This document shows positions 42,368 through 50,950 of a DNA stretch of 64,000 nt, piece by piece. A program made the position numbers and the translations under genes. Numbering within the stretch: the stretch's first letter is position 1; each line of letters begins with the position of its first letter. This DNA comes from Bog-532 sp963833835 (GTDB lineage: Bacteria > Actinomycetota > Actinomycetes > Streptosporangiales > Streptosporangiaceae), in assembly GCA_963833835.1 (NCBI GenBank), contig CAWHZI010000017.1, positions 1 to 64,000 on the forward strand, read 5' to 3'. A model generated the notes under the pieces. It worked only from the letters and a program-made list of their open reading frames with translations. It was not told where the DNA came from and ran no database searches.

Positions 42368-42470
42368 TTCCGGGCCATCTCGCCTCTGGCGGCGCCTGCG
42401 TCCCCGCGGCCAGCGCCCGCCCACTTCGACTTACCTCGACTACACGGCCGGGCGACCGCGGCAGGCTCGC

Positions 42471-42962
42471 TCTCGGGGGACCGAATGACCAGCACGGACT
42501 CCACCGGGGCCACCGAGCGCGGTATAGGTGTGGACGACGTCGCTGACCCACTGCGCCGCCTGGCCGGCGCCGATCTCGGTCTCCTCGCCGAGGCGGCCCG
42601 CGGGCCCGGCCCGCGGTCACCAGCATGTGCTCGACGACGCCGGGGCCGTGGGCGGGGGAGCGGTAGTGCACGCCGGCTCAATGCAGCCGGTAGACCTCCA
42701 CCGTCTGCCCGCCGTCGTGGGTCACGTCGAGCAGTCGCGCCTCGACCCCCGGCGAGGTGACCCGCGCGCCGGCCCGGTCCGCGATCAGGGTCGCCAGCGG
42801 CACGCCGAGCGTGCCCGCGAGGGCGTAAAGCGTGCTCAGCGTCGGGTTGCGGGCCCCGTTCTCGATCTCCGACAGCGACCCCTTGCCCACGCCGGCCGCC
42901 TCCGCCAGCGCGCCGACGGACAGGCCGCGCTCCCGCCGCTCCGCGCGCAGCCGCTCGCCCAC
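42471..42962 (-). pseudogene. XRE regulator with cupin domain, interrupted
   Basis: The start (GTG 42962) gives VGERLRAERRERGLSVGAL and GVGKGSLSEIENGARNPTLS, a helix-turn-helix of the XRE family, then PLATLIADRAGARVTSPG and the cupin opening VEARLLDVTHDGG. An in-frame TGA stands at 42678-42680; the homology continues after it (VHYRSPAHGPGVVEHMLVTAG) and then shifts frame twice (AQWVSDVVHTYTA, ESVLVIRSPE). The 3' end is not certain. XRE-cupin proteins often repress the divergent transporter gene, here benE, and paired operators are present. Decay or sequence error cannot be told apart. Confidence 0.65.
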
Positions 42963-43002
42963 GAGTGTGCCAGTCCTCCACAGCCCCGAGTCTAGGTACC
43001 TG

Positions 43003-43020
43003 TGTTCCGTATACAGAACA
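43003..43020. promoter_or_regulatory. XRE operator 1
   Basis: TGTTCCGTATACAGAACA, a near-perfect palindrome (one pair mismatched), 40 bp before the XRE start. The reverse complement of operator 2 differs from it at one position only. Confidence 0.75.
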
Positions 43021-43029
43021 TCGCCTATT

Positions 43030-43047
43030 GTTCTGTATATGGAACAA
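43030..43047. promoter_or_regulatory. XRE operator 2, overlapping the benE start
   Basis: TGTTCTGTATATGGAACA; its centre is 27 bp from that of operator 1. It contains the ATG proposed as benE start, so bound repressor would block both transcription start and, if the mRNA is leaderless, the first codon. Confidence 0.7.
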
Positions 43048-44338
43048 CGGAGGTGCGTCCGCGGGCGCGCGCGAGCATCCCGGCTGATCCGAGCCGTCGG
43101 GCCGAGCCCAGCGCGGCCGTGGCCAGCAGCCAGCCTGTCCCGGCCAGTCGGCCGCCCGGTCCTCGCCGGCATTCTGACCGCGCTGGTCGGATTCACCAGT
43201 TCCTTCGCCGTCGTCCTCGCCGGCCTGCGCGCGGTCGGCGCCTCGCCCGCCGAAGCGGCTTCCGGCCTCCTCGCGGTCTGCGCGACCCAGGCGCTCGGCA
43301 TGCTGTGGCTGGCCCGGCGCCACCGGATCCCGCTCACGCTGGCCTGGTCCACTCCCGGCGCGGCGCTGCTGGCCAGCACCGGCGTCGTGCACGGCGGCTG
43401 GCCCGCGGCCGTCGGCGCCTTCCTCGTCGTCGGCGCGCTCATCATCGTCACCGGCCTGTGGCCCCGGCTCGGCGGCCTCATCTCGGCGATCCCGGCCCCG
43501 ATCGCGCAGGCGATGCTGGCCGGGGTCGTGCTTGAGCTGTGCCTGGTGCCGGTGCACGGCTTCGCCGCCCATCCGTGGGAGGTCGGGCCGATCGTGCTGA
43601 CCTGGGCCGTCATGCTCCGGGTGGCCCGCAAGTGGGCCGTTCCCGCGGCGTTCGCCGTCACCCTGGTGGTCGTCGGCATCGACGTCGCCGGCCGCGGCGG
43701 CCTGCACGGGGCGCTCCTCCCGCACCTGGTCTGGACGACGCCCACCCTCACCTGGGCGAGCCTGCTCGGCCTGGCGCTCCCGCTGTACGTGGTCACGATG
43801 GCCGGGCAGAACGTGCCCGGCGTCGCGATCATGTCCTCCTACGGCTATCAGGTGCCGTGGCGCGAGACGATGGCCGTCACCGGCATCGGCACCGCCGCCG
43901 GCGCGCTGGCCGGCGGGCACGCCATCAACCTCGCCGCGATCACCGCCTCGATGGCCGCGTCCCCGGACGCGGATCCCGATCCGCGCCGGCGCTGGCTGGC
44001 GTCCTGGACCGCCGGCTGGGCCTACCTCGTGCTCGCCGTGGCCTCCACCGGCCTCACGATGTTCGTCAGCGTCGCACCGGCCGACGTGGTCGGCGCGGTG
44101 GCCGGCCTCGCGCTCCTCGGCACGCTGTCCTCGTCCCTCGCCGGCGCGCTGTCGGCCGCCGCAGGGCCGCGAGGCCGCGGCGATCACGTTCGTGGTCGCC
44201 GCGTCCGGCCTGACCTTCCTCGGCGTCGGCGCCGCCTTCTGGGCCCTCGCCGCTGGCCTGCTGGTGCACGCGGTGCTGCCGCGGGCCACGCCGGGCGATC
44301 GGCCATCAGCGGCCCGGGTGGGGCGGCGATCCGGCTAG
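43039..44338 (+). CDS. benE: BenE family benzoate/H+ symporter, C-terminal frameshift
   Basis: A polytopic transporter with about 11-12 helices, for example VGRPVLAGILTALVGFTSSFAVVLAGL in two parts, GLLAVCATQALGMLWLARR and MAGQNVPGVAIMSSYGYQVP, a BenE signature. Benzoate-type aromatic acids are the known substrates. After LAGALSAAAG (near 44160) the reading frame changes; the other frame gives ITFVVAASGLTFLGVG and a proper last helix ending at TAG 44336-44338. The first 35 residues are unconserved, so the ATG at 43039 is only a candidate. Overlaps the convergent SnoaL-like gene by 33 bp. Confidence 0.8.
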
Positions 44339-44761
44339 CGGGGTGGTGTCGTGGTACCGGACCTCGTAGACCCGCTCGGTGAACTTCCAGCCGTCACCAG
44401 TGCGCTGGTAGCGGTCGTGGTAGATGGCGTAGTTCACTTCCGAGCGGCCGTCGCGGGTGCGGATCAGCTCCTGCATGTAGGCCCGCCCGGACGCGCAGTC
44501 GCCGTCCAGCTGGATCGTGCCCGGGTGCGTGTTCTGGACCAGGAAATCCACGAACTCCGGCACCCGTGTCCCCCAGGCCCGGATTTCGTCCGGCCCGGTC
44601 AGCTCGGCCGGGATGTTGGGCATCCGCAGCGCGCCATCCGGGGTGAACAGCGATGCGGCCCGGTCGTAGTCGCGCATCATGACCGCGTCGGTGAACTCGC
44701 CCCGCAGCGCCTCGATCTCGACCCGGTCGGCGATGGTCTGCAGGTCGCTCATCGCGCTCAC
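44306..44761 (-). CDS. SnoaL-like/NTF2-fold protein
   Basis: A 151-residue single-domain NTF2-like protein: MSDLQTIADRVEIEALRG at the start, AVMMRDYDRAASLFTPDG, then EVNYAIYHDRYQRTGDGWKFTE near the end. Such proteins are isomerases, cyclases or ring-hydroxylating helpers. GTG at 44761 overlaps the end of the upstream YceI-like gene (GTGA, 44758-44761); ATG at 44752 is also possible. Cotranscribed with that gene. Confidence 0.88.
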   Translation of the reverse strand: MSAMSDLQTIADRVEIEALRGEFTDAVMMRDYDRAASLFTPDGALRMPNIPAELTGPDEIRAWGTRVPEFVDFLVQNTHPGTIQLDGDCASGRAYMQELIRTRDGRSEVNYAIYHDRYQRTGDGWKFTERVYEVRYHDTTPLAGSPPHPGR

Positions 44762-45306
44762 CCCCGGACGAACGTGGCGTGGATGGTGACGGTGGTCTTC
44801 ATCGAGGTCAGGCCGAGCGCGTTCCAGGTGATCCCGAAGTCGGCCCGGTTGATCTGGACTGTGGCGTCGAGAACGATCTCGCCGTCGCCGCGGACGGAGA
44901 CCGTGGTTTCGATGGACAGCGGCCGGGTTTGGCCGCGGATGGTCAGCGCGCCGGTCACGACCACGCCCTGGCCATGGGGCCGGACTGCCGGTGGCGGCGA
45001 AGGTGATGTCCGGGCTGTTGTCACTGTCGAAGAAATCGGCCGACCGCAGGTGGAGTCGCGCCGGGTGTTCCTGGTGTCGATGGACGCCGTGCCCACCGTG
45101 AGCTGGCCGCGGACCATGCCGTCCGGCTGCACGGTGCCGGCCCGGTGACCTCGCTGAACCCGCCGTTGACGGTGATCAGGCCCATGACCTTGGCCTTCAG
45201 CTGGACGCTGGACGCGCGCGGGTCCAGGACCCATGACCCGGCCAGGGTCCCGTCGGTCAGCAATCCGGCAGCGCGGGTGGGGCCAGTTGCCCCGATGATG
45301 CTGCAT
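44758..45306 (-). pseudogene. YceI-like protein, frameshifted
   Basis: A YceI barrel split over frames. The first part (GTLAGSWVLDPRASSVQLKAK and MGLITVNGGFSEVTG) is in one frame, the middle and end (RGQLTVGTASIDTRNTRRD; TGALTIRGQTRPLSIETTV; RADFGITWNALG) in another, with shifts near 45265, 45150 and 45000. Both ends are well conserved. If repaired, length fits the family (about 170-180 residues). Coupled to the SnoaL-like gene downstream. Confidence 0.65.
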
Positions 45307-45424
45307 GGTTGCCTCCTTGTCGTCTGATCACCTCGACGAGGCGGCCCACCGGAGTGTGAGGCCCGACACTGTGGCGCGCTATCTCGTCGAATGGAGGCAC
45401 AGGCGATCAGGAAGGCCTGTGACG

Positions 45425-46374
45425 ATGAGCACCCCAGCAGGTGAAAGACCGGGCGCACCCGACCCGGGCTTGAGCACGGTCATGGGCGAGCGGCGTCAGC
45501 TGCTCAACCTGGCCTACCGGCTGCTCGGCTCCCTGGCCGAGGCCGAAGACGCCGTCCAGGAGACCTACGCCCGCTGTACGCCATGTCGCCCGGCGCAGCA
45601 GGACGCCATCGAGTCGCCCGGGGCCTGGCTGACCACCGTGGCCAGCCGGATCTGCCTCGACCTGCTCCGCTCGGCCCGAGCCCGGCGGGAGCGTTACGTG
45701 GGCGAGTGGATTCCCGAGCCGCTGCCTGAACCGGCGGAGTGGGCCAGCGCGGGCCAAAGCGGCCTGACCGCCGACCCGGCCGACCGGGTCACCCTGGACG
45801 AGTCGGTCAGCATGACGTTCCTGGTCGTGCTCGACGCGATGACCCCGGCCGAACGGGTGGCGTTCGTGCTGCACGACATGTTCGGTTACCCCTTCGCGGG
45901 AGGTCGCTGAGATCACCGGCCGCACTCCGGCGGCCTGCCGCCAGCTGGCCTCCTCCGCCCGCCGCCGCGTCGGCGCGGCCCAGTCGGCCGCGGCCCCCAC
46001 GGCCAGGCAGGCCGCCGTCGTCCGGGACTTCAAGCAGGGCCTGGGAAGCCCAGGACATCAACGCCCTGGTCAGCCTGCTCGACCCCCGGGCCACGGCCAT
46101 CGCCGACGGCGGCGGCCTGGTCCCGGCCGCGCTGGACCCGATCCACGGTGGCGAGCAGATCGCGCGGTACCGGACCGATCTCACCGCCCGGGCACCGGGC
46201 ATGACCATCGCCGAGCGCACGGTCAACGGCCAGCCCGGCTTGGTGGCGAGCTACGAGGGCGTCCTCGCGGCCGTGTTCGCGTTCGGCATCGCCGACGGCC
46301 GGATCAGCCGCATCTGGGCCGTCCGCAACCCCGACAAGCTCCGCCCCTGGCTCCCCGACAATCACCGGCCCTGA
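45425..46374 (+). pseudogene. SigJ-type ECF sigma factor with SnoaL-like domain, frameshifted
   Basis: Sigma region 2 (LNLAYRLLGSLAEAEDAVQE), the ESPGAWLTTVASRICLDLL helix and region 4 (MTPAERVAFVLHDMFGYPF) are followed by a SnoaL-like domain (INALVSLLDPRATAIADGG, ISRIWAVRNPDKL), as in SigJ relatives. Between 45574 and 45590 the text reads ARCTPCRPAQQDAIE where relatives have AR-W-Y-A-M-S-P-AQQDAIE, explained by one lost and one extra base. Near 45899 and 46037 single extra G residues in G-runs end the frame. About 305 residues if corrected. Confidence 0.75.
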
Positions 46375-46398
46375 ACCCGCGGGCCGGACCAGGACGCG

Positions 46399-47515
46399 TC
46401 ATCGACCCGGCCCGTTCACCGGCAGGCTAACGGTGAATAGCGCGCCGCCGTCCGGGTGGTTGCCCGCGTCGAGCTGGCCGCCGTGAAGGCGCGCGTTCTC
46501 CCAGGCGATCGCCAGGCCCAGGCCACTGCCCTCGGAGCGTGCCCGCGCGGTATCGGCCTTGTAGAACCGGTCGAACAGGTGCGGGATCGCGGCGGGGGGC
46601 AGCCCGTCGCCATGGTCGCGCACGTCCACGGTCAGCCGCGTGCCGCCTTGGCCGTCCGGCTGGAGGCCGGCCGTCACCGTCACCGGCGGGGCGCCATGGC
46701 GCAGGGCATTGCCGACGAGGTTGGCAAGAATGACGTCGAAGCGGCGGCGGTCCAGCGTGCACGGTCAGCCCGGCGGGCACGCAGGCATACGTCCGTCCAG
46801 CCCCGCGCGCGAAGGCACCGGCCGACGGCGTTCGCGACGTCGGTGTCATCGGTCACCAGCTGCGCGGTGCCGGCGTCGAAGCGGGAGATCTCGATGAGGT
46901 CCTCGACCAGCCGGTTGAGGTGCAGCACCTCCTGCCGGACCAGCCGCGCGGCGGTGGCGGCGTCCCCGGTCAGTCCCGGGTCCTCGTGCAGGATGTCGGT
47001 CACCGCGGTCATCGCTGTCAGCGGAGTCCGCAGCTCATGGGACACATCGCCGGCGAACTGCCGGGCGCGGGCCTCCATCCGCTCCAGCTCACCCACCTTG
47101 TCCTCCAAGGCGAAAGCCATCCCGTTGAACGAGGTGACCAGCGGGGCGAGTTCGTCCCGGCCGCGCGGCTGGATCCGGACCGACAGGTCACCGCCGGACA
47201 TGCGCGTCGCGGCGTGGGCCAGCCGCCGGACAGGCAGCAGGACCCGGCGGGAAGCAGCGACCGCGGCGGTGGTGATCAACGCGAGCAGCAGCCCAGCCTC
47301 CGCCCCGAAGAAGATCAGCGCGGTATGGGGCACCGGGTGGGGTGCTGGCTGCCCGGGATGGTGTGCACCAGGCTCTGCAGCCAGCCGGGCCCGAGGATCA
47401 CAGCGTCGAGCCAGGCGGGGAGGCGATAAGCCCCTATCAAGGTGTGGAACCATGACGCGGCGAGGGCTGACACCAGCGCCACGACGATGAACGCGATGAC
47501 CAGGCGGGTCCGCAC
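46399..47515 (-). pseudogene. Sensor histidine kinase, frameshifted
   Basis: A membrane histidine kinase of a two-component pair. Helix 1 (RLVIAFIVVALVSALAASW), an external loop broken by a frame change near 47330, helix 2 (LLLALITTAAVAASRRVLLP), a HAMP domain (HAATRMSGGDLSVRI), the H-box FAGDVSHELRTPLTAM and, after another shift near 46740, the ATP-binding part (DHGDGLPPAAIPHLFDRFYK, GSGLGLAI). About 370 residues if repaired. It follows its response regulator by 23 bp. Confidence 0.8.
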
Positions 47516-47538
47516 CGGGCATTCCTCCTACTCTCCGG

Positions 47539-48213
47539 CTACACCGGCCCGAACCGGTACCCGAAGCCCCGGACGGTCTGGATGTAGCGGGGCTCGGACG
47601 TGTCGGTCTCGATCTTCGCCCGCAGCCGCTGCACGCACGCGTCGACCAGCCGGGAGTCCCCCAGGTAATCGTGCTCCCAGACCAGGTCGAGAAGCTGCTC
47701 CCGGGAGAACACCTGCCGCGGCGAGCCGGACAGGACCAGCAGCAGCCTCAGCTCGGTCGGGGTCAGCAAGACGTCCCGGCCGGCCCGCCGGACGATCAGC
47801 GAGCTGCGGTCGATCATCAGCTCACCGTACGTCTCCGCCGGCGAGCCGGCCCGGGCCGTCCGGCGGATCACGGCGCGGATGCGGGCGTCGAGCACGCGCG
47901 GCTCCACCGGTTTCACCACGTAATCGTCGGCCCCGGCCTCCAGGCCGCCCACGATGTCCAGGTCGTCGCCCCGTGCGGTCAGCATGATGACCGGGATGTC
48001 GCTGCCGCGGCGCAGCCGGCGGCATACCTCGAAGCCGTCCAGTCCCGGGAGCATCACGTCCAGCACCACGACGTCCGCGGCGGCGTCGCGGAAGTCGCGC
48101 AGCGCTGCCTCACCGGTCTCGGCGGCGCGCACCCCGTAGCCGAGACGGCGCAGGGCCAGCTCCAGGCCATGCCGGGCGGCCGGATCGTCCTCGACCAACA
48201 ATACGGTTGCCAT
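47539..48213 (-). CDS. OmpR/PhoB family response regulator
   Basis: A 224-residue two-component regulator. The receiver has VLLVEDDPAARHGLEL (acidic pocket), VVLDVMLPGLDGFEV with the phosphorylated Asp near residue 51, and the switch LTARGDD plus VVKPVE. The winged helix of OmpR type ends DACVQRLRAKIETD and IQTVRGFGYRF. It is divergent from the D,D-carboxypeptidase gene, and OmpR-type direct repeats lie between them, so it probably controls that gene and itself. ATG 48213 preferred. Confidence 0.93.
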   Translation of the reverse strand: MATVLLVEDDPAARHGLELALRRLGYGVRAAETGEAALRDFRDAAADVVVLDVMLPGLDGFEVCRRLRRGSDIPVIMLTARGDDLDIVGGLEAGADDYVVKPVEPRVLDARIRAVIRRTARAGSPAETYGELMIDRSSLIVRRAGRDVLLTPTELRLLLVLSGSPRQVFSREQLLDLVWEHDYLGDSRLVDACVQRLRAKIETDTSEPRYIQTVRGFGYRFGPV

Positions 48214-48316
48214 CACCTGCCATTATGTCGTCCGCCGGCGGGACAGTCCGCCGGCGTCGCCGAGCGGCCGGGCACGCCCTGAGTACACGGCGCCATGTCA
48301 TGAACCAGTCCGGGAT

Positions 48317-48372
48317 TGTCACGACCGTGTCACAGGGGCCCCGTCTGGCTCTCGCTGTGACACGGTTGTGAC
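48317..48372. promoter_or_regulatory. Paired OmpR-type boxes, head to head
   Basis: GTCACGACCGTGTCACAG (48318-48335) is repeated in inverted form at 48355-48372 with 17 of 18 positions matching. Each arm holds two TGTCAC units 11 bp apart, the spacing used by OmpR-family dimers. Location between the response regulator and carboxypeptidase genes supports this. Confidence 0.7.
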
Positions 48373-48430
48373 CTTAGCCGGACCGGCGGTGAAACCGGTA
48401 CCGCAGCGTCGCAGGTATGCATCCAACGAA

Positions 48431-48456
48431 CGGCCGGGCCCCGCGGGGCCCGGCCG
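48431..48456. other. Perfect 26-bp GC palindrome upstream of the carboxypeptidase
   Basis: The half CGGCCGGGCCCCG is followed directly by its inverse. It is about 90 bp before the carboxypeptidase start; a hairpin in the leader RNA or an operator are both possible. Confidence 0.5.
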
Positions 48457-48545
48457 AACACGAACCGGTTACCGGCGGCGCAGATAAGGGACGATCCTGA
48501 CGCGGCCTGCTGGCCGCACTCGCCGGCCTGGCTGGCTTCGTCATC

Positions 48546-49514
48546 GTGAAGCTGCAAGGTCTCCCTCCCGGCCGACCGCCCTCCCGGCCGGCGGCACCGG
48601 TTCCGGGACGGCACGCCGCAGCCAGGCCCGCCGCTTCGCGCCAGGCGCGGCTGGGCGCGGTCTCATGGCCGGCCGACGGGGTCTCGGCCGCTGGCATCAG
48701 CGGCATCGGCGTGATGGCCGGCCCGGGCGCGACCCGGCCGGTGCCCATCGCCAGCGTGGCCAAGCTGATGACCGCGTACGTGATCCTGCTCGACCATCCG
48801 CTGCCTGCGGGAGGATCAGGTCCGGATATCACGGTCCAGTCGTCGGAGGCAGCCGAGTACCCGTCGCAGGTCCGCGACGGCGACTCGCTGGTGCCCGTCG
48901 CCGCCGGGGAGACGCTCACCGAGCGCCAGGCGCTGGAGGCACTGCTGCTGCCCTCGGCCGACAACATGGCCTGGATACTCGCGCGGTGGGACGCCGGCAG
49001 CCAGGCCGCGTTCGTGGCGCGGATGAACGCCGCCGCCCGCAGCCTGGGCATGACCGGCACCAGCTACACCGACCCTTCCGGCCTGGACTCGTCCACCACC
49101 AGCACCGCGGCCGATCAGGTGCGCCTCGGCATGGCGGCGATGCGAGTGCCCGCGCTGGCCGCGATCACGGCGATGTCCACGGCGGTCGTTCCGGTGGCCG
49201 GCTTGGTCCGCAACTACAACACGCTGCTGGGCCAGGACGGGATCGTCGGTCTCAAGACCGGCAGCACGCAGGCCGCCGGCGGCTGCCTGCTCGTCGCGGC
49301 CTGGCAGGAGGCGGGCGGGCACGGCACCCTGATCGTGGCCGCGACGTTCGGCCAGCCCGGCACCGCGCAGACCATCCTGCCGAACGCACTGGAGGCCGGT
49401 CACATGCTCGTGCTCGCCCTCGATCTGCCCTCGACCCGCAGGGCGACCTATGAGCCGATCCGAATCGGCTCGTGGCCGGGACCATGGAAGCGCGGCTCGT
49501 GGCCGGGGCCATGA
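48546..49514 (+). CDS. D-alanyl-D-alanine carboxypeptidase (PBP5-like)
   Basis: A 322-residue serine peptidase of the S11 family that trims pentapeptides in peptidoglycan outside the membrane. ASVAKLMTAY is the SxxK motif, PSADNMA the SxN motif and LKTGST the KTG motif. The only start in frame is GTG 48546, but a hydrophobic helix (LLAALAGLAGFVIV) is encoded directly upstream in the same frame after a TGA (48498-48500), so the signal sequence is cut off or the start lost. Regulated by the divergent two-component system (inference). The C-terminus ends in a PGPWKRGSWPGP repeat. Confidence 0.85.
   Translation: MKLQGLPPGRPPSRPAAPVPGRHAAARPAASRQARLGAVSWPADGVSAAGISGIGVMAGPGATRPVPIASVAKLMTAYVILLDHPLPAGGSGPDITVQSSEAAEYPSQVRDGDSLVPVAAGETLTERQALEALLLPSADNMAWILARWDAGSQAAFVARMNAAARSLGMTGTSYTDPSGLDSSTTSTAADQVRLGMAAMRVPALAAITAMSTAVVPVAGLVRNYNTLLGQDGIVGLKTGSTQAAGGCLLVAAWQEAGGHGTLIVAATFGQPGTAQTILPNALEAGHMLVLALDLPSTRRATYEPIRIGSWPGPWKRGSWPGP
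49452..49471. repeat. Palindrome and repeats at a gene junction
   Basis: GAGCCGAT and ATCGGCTC pair around CCGA near the end of the carboxypeptidase gene. It is followed by three related CCATG-AAGCGCGG units (to about 49540), which encode the Trp/Lys/Arg-rich end and the start of the next gene. Confidence 0.5.
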
Positions 49515-50486
49515 AGCGCGGCGGGCCATGGAAGCGCGGCCCGGTGGTCGCGGCGCTGGCGGTGCTCCTGGCCCTGGTCATGCTGCTGCACGCCGAGATC
49601 CCGGACTGGCGCTGGAACCTCGGCAGCCTCGCCGAGACCTTCGTCCCCGTGGCTTGGCCTGCTCATCCCGGTGCTGCTGGCCGGGGCGCTGTGGCGCCGC
49701 TCGGCCTTGGCCCTGGTCGCGCTGCTGCTGCCGGCGGTGGTGTGGCTGCACCTGTTCGGCGGGGTGCTCAGGGACAAGTCCCATCCCGGCGGCTTCCTCA
49801 CCGTGGCCAGCGAGAACATCAACGCAGGCAACCCCGACCCGGCTGGTACCGCCCGCAACCTGGCCGCCTCCGGCGCCGACGTGCTGGCGCTGGAGGAACT
49901 GACCCCGCGGTCCACAGGTATGTACGAGAAGGGGCTGGCCAAGGCTTACCCGTACCGCGTGGTCCAGGGCACGGTCGGGCTGTGGAGCAAGCGGCCACTG
50001 TCGGGCACCCGGTCGATCGACATCATGGACTATGGGCCGCTGGCGGAGACCATCCCGGCCGGCCAGAAGATGGCCTCGGACCGGGCACTGCGGACCACGG
50101 TGGCCACGGACCACGGGCCAGTGACGGTCTATGTGGCCCACCCGGGGTCGGTACGGGTGAATCCCAGGGCGGGCTACTGGACGGCCTCGCGCGACATCGG
50201 CCTGCAGGCTCTCGGCCAGGCCATCGCCGCCGATCCGAGTGAGCGGGTGCTGCTGCTCGGCGACCTGAACGGCACCACGGCAGACCGGGCATTCGCCGGC
50301 CTCACCGCCCAGCTGCACCCGGCCCAGGACGTGGCCGGGGACGGCTTCGGCTTCACCTCGCAGGCGTCCTTCCGGGTGGTACGGATCGACCAGATCCTGG
50401 TCAAGGGCGTGAAGCCGGACAGCGCCTGGGTGAGGCCAGCCAACGGCAGCGACCATAGGCCGGTGGAGGCCAGAATTAGCTGGTGA
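49511..50486 (+). CDS. Endonuclease/exonuclease/phosphatase family membrane protein, one frameshift
   Basis: A roughly 325-residue protein with N-terminal membrane helices (VVAALAVLLALVMLLHA; RSALALVALLLPAVVWLHL) and a C-terminal DNase I-like domain with ASENINAGN, ALEELTPRS, LLGDLNGTT and the SDHRPVEA end. It would cleave a phosphoester outside the cell. An extra base near 49660 (in GTGGCTTGG) breaks the frame between the helices. The ATG overlaps the carboxypeptidase stop (ATGA, 49511-49514), so the two are coupled. Dispersed repeats follow its stop. Confidence 0.8.
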
Positions 50487-50496
50487 CCACCGCGAT

Positions 50497-50590
50497 GCCA
50501 GCTCGCCCGCACTGCACGGTGATAACAGCAAGAAGGCGCCATCTCGCCCGCGTTTACGGTGATAACAGCAAGAAGCTGCTAGCTCGCCCC
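50497..50590. repeat. 40-bp tandem repeat containing GATAACAGCAAGAAG
   Basis: Copy A 50497-50535 and copy B 50536-50575 share the left part CTCGCCCGC and the exact right part CGGTGATAACAGCAAGAAG; a third, partial left part follows (CTAGCTCGCCC, to 50590). The 15-bp core is also at window positions 1-15. All copies follow a stop codon. Confidence 0.75.
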
Positions 50591-50621
50591 TAACGTGTGC
50601 AAAAACTGTCACCAGGGCGGG

Positions 50622-50894
50622 ATGCCGTTTAGCTTATTTCGATCTTGGTCCAGACGATCGGCTCAACGGCCGGGCCGCAGCGCCCTCCTCCACCATCAGC
50701 CCCTGGTGGCCCACCTCACCCGGCACACCCGCCCCACCCCTTACAAGATCCATCCTGGGGCAGCAAAATCAGCCGTATTCACTGAAACTGCTGCCCGCTA
50801 ATGGATCATGCCGCCCCCGGACGGGCCCCACCGCCCAGGCTCCGCAACCAGGCACCATCCGGCCACATCAAGATCAACTTAAGCTAAACGGCAT
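50622..50894. mobile_element. MITE-like element, 273 bp with terminal inverted repeats
   Basis: ATGCCGTTTAGCTTA (50622-50636) is inverted exactly at 50880-50894, and the match continues inward with fewer identities over about 13 bases (GATCTTG shared). The interior has no supported gene and is less GC-rich than the flanks. This fits a non-autonomous element or the remnant ends of an insertion sequence; no transposase or clear target duplication was seen. Confidence 0.5.
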
Positions 50895-50950
50895 TGCGTC
50901 ATAACGACACTTCTGCAGACGATAATCAGCCAGCCTCGCCCGCGCCTCGC

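Noticed and set aside
42678..42680. TGA inside the XRE-cupin gene as a selenocysteine codon
   Set aside because: The family has no selenocysteine there, no recoding hairpin was seen, and frame shifts follow it; mutation or error is simpler.
45574..45590. Cysteine pair in the SigJ-type factor as a redox switch
   Set aside because: The Cys residues lie in a short out-of-frame stretch between two compensating indels and disappear in the corrected frame.
50497..50590. Possible start of a CRISPR array
   Set aside because: Only two full units of 40 bp with similar, not unique, spacers; no cas gene in the window. Kept as a simple repeat.
50595..50801. A 68-codon frame inside the MITE-like element
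   Set aside because: No homology, no ribosome-binding site and a composition unlike real genes; it crosses the inverted repeat end.
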